A stretch of 64,000 bases of DNA from the NCBI GenBank assembly GCA_951802195.1, contig OX637633.1, positions 310,001 through 374,000 of the forward strand, written 5' to 3'. The position numbers and the translations under genes are program-made. Shown piece by piece: positions 54,049 to 64,000 of the stretch. The notes beneath the pieces are model-generated. The model had not been told where the DNA came from. It made no database searches and saw only the letters and a list, made by a program, of their open reading frames with translations. Every line of letters begins with the position of its first letter. Within the stretch, counting starts at the first letter, position 1. This DNA is from Tausonia pullulans. Taxonomy: Eukaryota > Basidiomycota > Tremellomycetes > Cystofilobasidiales > Mrakiaceae.

Positions 54049-55924
54049 TTATCCAGGGAGCCCTCTCTTTACTTCCGTGAGCTTTCTGTCTGCCAGGATT
54101 CGCCCCATGATCTCCGCCCTCATGTGCAGACTGACGGCGACGCTGCCATCACAGCCCGGTCCGCCCTCCATGAGCTGAACGAGGCCGTCAACCTCCGGCA
54201 TGAAGGGATCGATAAAACGAGCCTTGCCCCAACCAAAGTCGACGTCGTAGACGCCAGCGCGAAGCCACGATGTAACGAGTGTGTGCCGCTCGCCCCAGAA
54301 TGCTACCCAGTATCGAGCTGGGAAGTGCATTCGGACGTCAGTCCCCTGTTAGCCGACAACGAGGGCATAAAAGAGAGAAACACACGAGGATCCAGGTCGA
54401 AGGCCAGCATGTGCAAGTGGGCAGAGATCGTCTCAGAGTTGAAGAGGTCGAGACCTTGTCGGATGAGGCGTGGTGCCTCTCGGCCTTCCACCACCACGCC
54501 TGCGGACGTGCTGATCGGTACGTTGAGCAAAGGCGAGCCGAGGGTGTTCTCGGGAAGGGCAGGCTCGAGCCTATGCCGCACACCGATGGTAACGTTCAAC
54601 GTCACCTCCTCGTCGTTAGCCCTTTGGCGCGCGCGAACGACGGCTGCCCAGACGTGGGCGAGGAGCGCATCTTGCTTTGAGATCTTGACCTGCAAGGCTG
54701 AGTCCGACGAAGCTTTCTGGGCGGCGGCATCCTGCAGGCGAGCCACCTCGGCGCCGGAGAAGTGGACGACCTGGTACTCGACGGAGGCGGAGGGGTTCCA
54801 AGACGACCAGGGGATGGGCCGACCGAGATCGCGCGCCAACGGGTGACCTTGAAGCTCCGAAGCGATAACCGTCCCCGCAATCATGGGAAGAGGACAACCC
54901 TCCTTGGACGCCCAGAAGTCGTACCGAAGGTGTGGAAGCCGCATTGCCTTCTCGACGAGCGCTGGGTCAACTTCGTCGGCATCGATGTCGCCCGCCGCCG
55001 CGCGATCCACGAGTGAGGCGTCGAAGATTGGCTGGGGGGTAAAGCCCGGAAACCTGTTGATAGATGACCAGTCGGAGAAGAACTGGATGAGGGAGCTCGC
55101 GTCGGCGAGGATGTGCGCCATCCGGGCGGCGACCGAGACGGCGCCACAGGCGAACGTAGTGACCTGGATCACCAGGGCGGGAAGACCCTCGCTCGAATCG
55201 CGGTCAAATAGCGCGACTTTCGGATTGGCCGATAGGAGGCCCTATGTCGGTTGAAGCAAGAGATCCGACCAGTCGACATTAGCATCTCACCAAACAAACT
55301 ACACACGGACAACGACGTACCAACGAGGAGAGAACTGTCGGGCTCCAGGTCCTGGCTCGGGCCCGCTCTTCCGCCGAGGGTATAGTCTCCAAAATTCTCT
55401 CCTCCGACCGCGCGACAATAAACTCGACGCCCTCGTCGGACGTTGTCCCCCATGAGACGCGAGGCCGGTGGTAACGATGCCTGTGGCCCTTGCTTGGGTC
55501 GAAGGGCGCATGTGAGAGCTGACCCGCCCATTGAGGGTAAGCATCGAGGACCTTTTCCAGCGATGACTGGAGGTGCGAGGGAGTCATGAGAGCTGCTGTT
55601 GCATCTGACGAGGACAAGGGCGCGTCGTAGATCCAGATGGCCGACGTCGGAGAGTACGTGAGAACGCTGGCGTCGAGGATAGAAAGTGGTTCGACCTGAG
55701 GCTCAGAACAGGGCATGTGGGCCGAAGGGAGGACTCGAGTCCGATAGATGACCTCGGCAGGTCGTCGCACGTTAGCAGCGGACTGTAAGAAGTAAATAAA
55801 CGGGGAGCAGAAAGAAGTGCGATCAGACGGAGAAGGCCGATGGGCGCGAGAGAGCGAGAGACGTCAGGTCCTGCCTCTGACCACCTGCGTGGCATTGGCT
55901 TAGACTGACCTTGGATGTGGACAT
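54049..55924 (-). CDS. BAHD-family acyltransferase, 533 aa
   Basis: Four exons: 55924-55910, 55782-55321, 55241-54386, 54317-54049. BAHD enzymes move acyl groups from CoA to alcohols or amines. The catalytic HxxxD motif appears as AHILADASSL near residues 202-206, in the family's usual context, and the structural DFGWG motif as YDVDFGWGKA near residue 475. The N-terminal half carries the expected LSILDASVLTYSPT and AYPQWAGQL blocks (the latter matches the 'YP-AGR' segment). Length fits the fungal branch, which includes trichothecene 3-O-acetyltransferase-like enzymes. Substrate cannot be told. The first exon is only five codons (MSTSK). No neighbouring biosynthetic core gene is present, so there is no evidence for a secondary-metabolite cluster. 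Confidence 0.88.
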
Positions 55925-56231
55925 GATGTGCAAGAAAGATGAAGAAGGGAACTGTTTGCACGGAAGGCGGTTGTGAGAAAGGAAGCACGCGCAAGACGAA
56001 CAGCCTGCCAGGCGCGTCTCCTCCAGTCTGACTCCCCTTCGGTTCGCGAGCTGCGCATGCTGGACCTAGAAGCGCGCTTGCAGATCAAGTTGCCGTCACA
56101 CGCGTTCGAGATACAAATATGTCTTCAGAAAGCCCACAGAAAAACGAAACAGATTCAACCGATACAGCATCCAGCATCCCATCAGATCTTGTAGATGACG
56201 CTGCAGGAGGAAGAAAAGAGGAGACGCGGCG
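55925..56231. promoter_or_regulatory. Spacer between BAHD and MCM3 genes
   Basis: A 307-bp spacer holding the promoter of the BAHD gene and the 3' end of the MCM3 transcript. No additional gene seen. Confidence 0.35.
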
Positions 56232-60010
<3,779 letters not shown>

Positions 60011-60394
60011 AACGACGGATGCACGGGGAGGTAGAGGGTGAGGAAAGGGGGTGGGAAGGCGGAGGTTTAAGGAGGGAATGGGAGGCGGGGACGAGGCGCG
60101 TCTCTCAACTTGTCGAGGAACGCGCGCGGCGCGCCCCCTTTATTAGACGCGCCCTTCCCTTCGTGCCCGCAGCTAGGTCTCGACTATCTTCGCCTCTTTC
60201 TCTTTCTCTTTTCCGCACCTGACTCTCTCTTGTGCTTAATACAGGCCAGATGGATGGAAGGAGTGCACATGTATAGCCAAGCAAGAGGCGGAGAGCCCAC
60301 TCGCCGGCTCCAATACGCAAGATATCTCTCAGTAGTCCTCCTCCCACCGTTCTTGAGGATAGACGGACGCAAGAAAGATCAACACGGAGCCCTA

Positions 60395-61777
60395 TCAGAT
60401 CACCATTGGAAAGGATGGTGACGGACCGTCAGAGCTGCCTATGCCATCTCCGCCCGAGTCATCCGAATCTTGATCCTCCGGGTAATCGTTGCGGTAGAAA
60501 TCCTCATCTAAGAGGAAGTAGATGAGACATCAGAGCAGCGAGACGAGTCGGGCACAAAGGGAAACGAACCATTCGAGTCCTCGTCGACCTCGTCGCTCTC
60601 ACTGTCGTCGCTCTCAGGCAGCAGCTCCTCGTCTTCCCCAAAGTAGCCCTCAACCGTTCCCGAGGCCGTTGGGACGCTCGCATTCGAAGCTGAGACATCC
60701 TTGTAGTATAGGTCGTACACGAATTGTTCCTCTGTAGGGTCGAGCCCATGATCGGGCTCTGAAGCGGGAGTCGACGGGGATGAGAAGGACGAAGGCGGCG
60801 GATTCGAGACTGTGGGCCAGCAAGGACCAGTCAGTCCCGATACATTCGGTCTGAACGTGGGAAAGAGAGCGAAAATGGGGCATATACCGGCCAAGTACTC
60901 GCGAAGCATAGGCAGGAACGCCGCCACCTCGGGGTCGTCCTCCTCTGACTCGAGAATCTGGTTCCCCGAACTCCGACCGGCCGCGCTGCTCGACGGTGGA
61001 ACTTGTACGTGCGAGAGCGGGACAGGGAGGGCGTCGATCATCTTGAAGGGAGGAGGGGCGCCCGGCTCCGGCCTAGACAGACAGGTTGAGAGACGGGCAG
61101 GTAGTTGACGCGTGAGGAAGCAAGCGGAGACACGTCAGCCACGCCCGTCGTTCTCTCGGCCAAGCATGCAAAGAAAGGCAAGGCGAACGCTTCCTGGACG
61201 ACCGGGGGCCGGGTCAGCGATCGTCTGGGCATCGGGTGGAGGACCCTGTAGCGAGTCGACACCGAGGACGAGGCAAGGGCGGAGTCGAGAGGGGAAGCAT
61301 GGGAACGGGTCGAGAGGTTCCCAGGATCAATGGAGCCCGTTTCCTTCGCGGCAACGAGACGAGCAATCTTGAGCTGTATGTCGTGAGGGCCCAGGATATC
61401 GTTAGGTGAGATGTCTTGCCGATGCGACGACCAGACTGAGACGAGCTCACCCTGAGAGCCTCGCCTCCCTCACCCTCCTCCCACTCGGCGCCGACGCTCT
61501 CGACGAGCCTGAAGACGCCCTTGCCTCCTCCTGAGGGGATGTTGCCGGTCTCCCTCCGACGCTTCACTCGCGGAGCGTCCTCGATGACTGTATGGGAGGG
61601 TGGTCGTAGTAGAAGACAAGGGAGAGTGCCGACCGTCGCGGGCGGTCAGACGACAGCCAGGCGAAGGAATGAGGTACGATGCGAAGCCTAGGAAGACGCA
61701 CGCAGAGAGTCGAGCGGGTCCTGTGTGAGTGGCCGCTTTATGCGGAGGATCGTGTACGCGGGCTGAGGGGGGAGCAT
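60395..61777 (-). CDS. IWR1: Iwr1, RNA polymerase II nuclear import factor, 311 aa
   Basis: Six exons: 61777-61702, 61587-61451, 61373-61189, 61072-60888, 60809-60570, 60507-60395. Iwr1 (human SLC7A6OS) binds assembled RNA polymerase II and carries its import signal. The N-terminus YTILRIKRPLTQDPLDSL then RVKRRRE and GVFRLVESVG is the family's start, including the basic nuclear localisation cluster. The defining Iwr1 domain is split by an intron: FVYDLYYKD, an acidic stretch (DEDEELLPESDDSESDEVDED), and DEDFYRNDYPEDQDS. Two donors are GTTCGT or GTTCGC rather than GTRAGT; that of exon 3 was chosen by phase and is the least sure. MLPPQPAY is taken as start because the family begins just before ILRIKR, though an in-frame Met lies 35 codons upstream. 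Confidence 0.9.
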
Positions 61778-62010
61778 GGTGGCCTTGAGAGCGGGAGGGA
61801 GGGCTGGCAAGTTGAAAGTGGAGGTTAGGCTTCGTCGAGAAATGGCGGCGAGAGAAGGCTTCGCGGTTCGCCGATTGTGCACATCACGCGCGCATGGCGA
61901 TGTTTGCTAGCTGACCCATTGTCCGCGGCATTGCACTTGGAAAACAACTGAAGTTAATAGATACATCGGCTGAAACAATCAAAGCATGGAACTGCGTGAA
62001 ACAAAAGTAA

Positions 62011-62083
62011 TGCCTCGAGCCTGGCTCGAACAGGCCACCTTACGCTCTTCAGGCGTACGCTCTACCAGATGAGCTATCGAGGC
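62011..62083 (-). tRNA. tRNA-Phe(GAA), intronless
   Basis: Cloverleaf on the minus strand, 73 nt. Acceptor stem GCCTCGA/TCGAGGC with discriminator A, D-arm TAGCTCATCTGGTAGAGC, anticodon stem TACGC/GCGTA around loop CTGAAGA (anticodon GAA), and T-arm GCCTGTTCGAGCCAGGC. All stems pair. No intron, unlike tRNA-Phe of many yeasts. Confidence 0.95.
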
Positions 62084-62167
62084 AGATAGATTGATTAAAT
62101 CCCGGCTGCTGTACGCGCTCCACGAGTCGAAAGCACATCTCTCTCCGCCCCCTTGCCATGCCGTCCT

Positions 62168-62350
62168 CTACGGGTGTTCCATGGTCGAGTACAATACCAC
62201 TACAAAAACAAAACCTGAAACAAAACCAACCCATAACGTCGGATGCGTTGAAAGGAGTTGCCGCAGAGTCACAGTTTCTACAGCGCCGGCCTCCTGTAGA
62301 TCGATCTCCTTTTGAGTTGGGGTAGGGGGGAGGGAGGCTTGGGTCGACAT
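62168..62350 (-). CDS. Possible 60-aa single-pass membrane protein
   Basis: An uninterrupted small frame, 60 codons plus stop. The N-terminal half is polar (MSTQASLPPTPTQKEIDLQE), then LRQLLSTHPTLW, then one hydrophobic segment (VGFVSGFVFVVVLYS) four residues before the end (TMEHP). This is the layout of a tail-anchored protein. The frame stays open upstream of the Met, so the start is a judgement based on composition. I do not recognise it. It ends 84 bp from the tRNA-Phe gene, and its start lies in a purine-rich tract. Confidence 0.45.
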   Translation of the reverse strand: MSTQASLPPTPTQKEIDLQEAGAVETVTLRQLLSTHPTLWVGFVSGFVFVVVLYSTMEHP

Positions 62351-62590
62351 TTCTGTACACCGAAACGGTAGGGGGGAGAGGGAGAGAGAGGAGAGCTGGG
62401 GGGAAGGAAAACGAAAAGGGAGTCCACATGAAGCACCAGGGACGCACCCCCACAACCACCGCCACCCCAATCACGATCCAATCATCCAGCACAGGCAACA
62501 CCACCACCACCACCGAACCAGCCCGAGCACCAGGTCACAACCTACCTCCGCCAGCCGCCTCAGCTGCCGACGACATCAGCCTCCGTCTCC

Positions 62591-62666
62591 CCCTTCCTCC
62601 CCTTCCTCCCCTTCCTCCCCTTCCTCCCCTTCCTCCCCTTCCTCCCCTTCCTCCCCTTCCTCCCCC
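62591..62666 (+). repeat. Minisatellite of 9-nt unit CTTCCTCCC
   Basis: About eight tandem copies of a 9-nt pyrimidine unit. On the plus strand one frame reads (LPP)n within an open frame at 62428-62730. Whether that frame is expressed cannot be told; the repeat alone can keep it open. Confidence 0.9.
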
Positions 62667-63228
62667 CGAAGACGACAAACCGGGTGGGGCGATGGGCGGC
62701 CACGTGCGTACCCGTTCACAGCGGCCATAGAGCCATCGCTTCCTTGGTTTAGGGGCTATAACACGTCACTAGTAATGATGAGGTCAGTCGTTCGATTCGG
62801 CTAGGAAGCTTTAGTGCCTGCGATCAGCGGACACGTCTCTTTTGCCCGTCCATGGTTGCCACACCTCCCGTCTCGTTTGTCTGGACTGGCCAAGCTGAGG
62901 TGACAGGGAGACGAGCGTGTCCAGCTGTGCCGTGCCTGGAGCACCGACCTAGCTGACGTCTCAGCAAAGGCGAGCTTCGTGCCGGCTGGGGGTCGCGCGC
63001 GAAGGAGGAAGATCATTGCGGTGGCAGGTAATCGCACCATCACACCGCCAGGCACAGCCAGAGATCCCCTCCACCACCGCCCGCTCAGCGACGATCCAAC
63101 TCGAGCAAAGTGGAGAGAGGTTGGAGAAAAATGGGAGAGGAGAACCCTCGGCCCTGCCAGATGGCCTGCATATGCACCGATCCAACGTCGATCGGGAGAA
63201 AAGAAAAACGCCGGGCAAAAAGGAAGAC
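62667..63228. other. Spacer in the tRNA region
   Basis: No gene with support between the minisatellite and the second tRNA-Cys copy. Confidence 0.4.
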
Positions 63229-63326
63229 AGTTTGATACAAGATTTGAACTAGTGACCTACAGAGAACAGCCTGTGCCACTGATGACACGCTTGCAATCTG
63301 TTGCTCTACCCCTGAGCTAATCAAAC
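63229..63326 (-). tRNA. tRNA-Cys(GCA) with 26-nt intron, copy 2
   Basis: Same 98-nt gene as at 15757-15854, with one difference, in the intron (GTGTCATCAG instead of GTGCCATCAG). All mature bases are identical: acceptor stem GTTTGAT/ATCAAAC, anticodon GCA, discriminator U. The identity extends about five bases upstream of the tRNA 3' end on the plus strand (AGACAG) and then is lost. Confidence 0.93.
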
Positions 63327-63534
63327 TTGCGCTCCAACGGCGCCAATGACATCCCACTTGTTCACCCGTTCACCACAGCTAGACCGCCATCTCCGCCACC
63401 GGATTGTCATGCCCCGCCGAACAAGCGCGCGTCCTTCCCTCGCCTGCTCAAATGCCACTACACAGCGCCCATCCAAGGTGGACCCCTACTGGACCCCTGC
63501 TGGACCCTGGCAGAGCCCGCCAAAAGATTACTTT

Positions 63535-63636
63535 AGCCCCACGGGGGGGTCGAACCCCCAACCTTCAGATCACCTTGTAAGTGAATGTTGAACACCTGCT
63601 AAGAGTCTGACGCTCTACCGATTGAGCTAGCAGGGC
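63535..63636 (-). tRNA. tRNA-Lys(CUU) with 29-nt intron
   Basis: Minus-strand cloverleaf of 102 nt. D-arm TAGCTCAATCGGTAGAGC, anticodon stem TCAGA/TCTGA, loop CTCTTA + A with anticodon CTT, and a 29-nt intron after position 37. T-arm GGGGGTTCGACCCCCCC. The acceptor stem GCCCTGC/GTGGGGC pairs with G-U wobbles. The base after the stem is U, unusual for tRNA-Lys (normally A or G). Confidence 0.88.
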
Positions 63637-64000
63637 GACCCAGACCGATTGACGGTCCTCTGTTCATGCCGTCGCCCAGCCCAGTGCCACCCCACCCCGG
63701 CAGAGAAGCCGCTCGCCCAGATTGTCCCCACTTAGTCCTTTCGCGGTCAGTCAGCCCTGTCTCAGCATCGTGCCAGGGTCAGAAATGCCATACCACTCCA
63801 GAACCCAATGTGGTCCCCCCGCTGTGTTGTCGTCGCGCGCTTTCGTCAACTCCAAGCACTCACTACCAGTGCTCTCGACATCTCGCTCATCCATCCGCGG
63901 CCATCTCTGTCGTCTCTGTCGTCTCTTCCCCCCTCTCTTGCCTCCCTTGCCTCTGTCGCCTCTCTTTTCTCTCTTTCCTCTCTTTCCTCTCTGGCCGGCC
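63637..64000. other. Pyrimidine-rich window end
   Basis: Increasingly C/T-rich sequence ending in CTCTCTTTCC repeats. It resembles the 5' leader of a plus-strand gene that would begin beyond the window. No coding sequence seen. Confidence 0.35.

Noticed and set aside
62591-62666. Tandem repeat considered as a CRISPR-like array
   Set aside because: 9-nt units without spacers in a eukaryotic genome; a simple minisatellite.
62428-62730. 100-codon plus-strand frame with an LPP repeat
   Set aside because: It is open mainly because of the minisatellite; kept only as a repeat feature.

Overview
The window reads as nuclear DNA of a basidiomycete fungus. It is GC-rich, genes carry many short introns (about 45-140 nt, with small internal exons and CTNAC/CTGAC-like branch sites), and tRNA genes have introns. 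Long Ser/Pro/Ala-rich disordered stretches and one protein family that I associate with basidiomycetes (DUF7330-like) point the same way. Codon use and intron style would fit Pucciniomycotina (for example Microbotryomycetes), but that placement is inference. Every multi-exon model below was built by hand by matching splice phases; each CDS length is a multiple of three unless stated.

Layout, left to right. 67-2347 (-) C2H2 zinc-finger protein; 5401-7081 (-) TRAIP-like RING/coiled-coil ubiquitin ligase; 7606-13511 (+) large RhoGEF-BAR-SH3 protein. A gene-poor 5.4 kb stretch follows, holding one intact intron-bearing tRNA-Cys and two decayed tRNA copies. 18883-23270 (+) is a CDCA7-type zf-4CXXC_R1 protein interrupted by a 200-N assembly gap, and 23611-24983 (+) a p31comet (MAD2L1BP) homologue. 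26178-28943 (+) is an MFS drug/H+ antiporter type transporter, followed by about 2.9 kb with a decayed coding region. 31853-33296 (+) is a Ure2-like glutathione S-transferase and 33583-35784 (+) a NAPE-PLD-like metallo-beta-lactamase-fold phospholipase. 35897-37711 and 38304-39987 (both -) are tandem DUF7330-like paralogues; 40941-42278 (+) is an intronless disordered protein.

The right half holds 44331-50090 (+) Bud4/anillin-like PH protein, 50372-52021 (-) pinin, 52258-53700 (-) secreted CE12 rhamnogalacturonan-acetylesterase-like SGNH hydrolase, 54049-55924 (-) BAHD acyltransferase, 56232-60010 (-) MCM3, 60395-61777 (-) Iwr1 (RNA polymerase II import), then a tRNA group (Phe, Cys, Lys) with a 60-residue single-membrane-segment ORF between.

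There is no sign of an operon, CRISPR array, integrated virus or biosynthetic cluster. Most genes are housekeeping functions: replication (MCM3, TRAIP), spindle checkpoint (p31comet), chromatin (CDCA7-like), splicing (pinin), Pol II import (Iwr1), and polarity/septation (RhoGEF-BAR, Bud4). The points of greatest interest are the p31comet and CDCA7-type genes sitting next to each other, the tandem DUF7330-like pair with matching intron positions, two GC-AG introns plus several GTTCG-type 5' splice sites, an 8-nt micro-exon, and near-identical intron-bearing tRNA-Cys genes with a decayed third copy.
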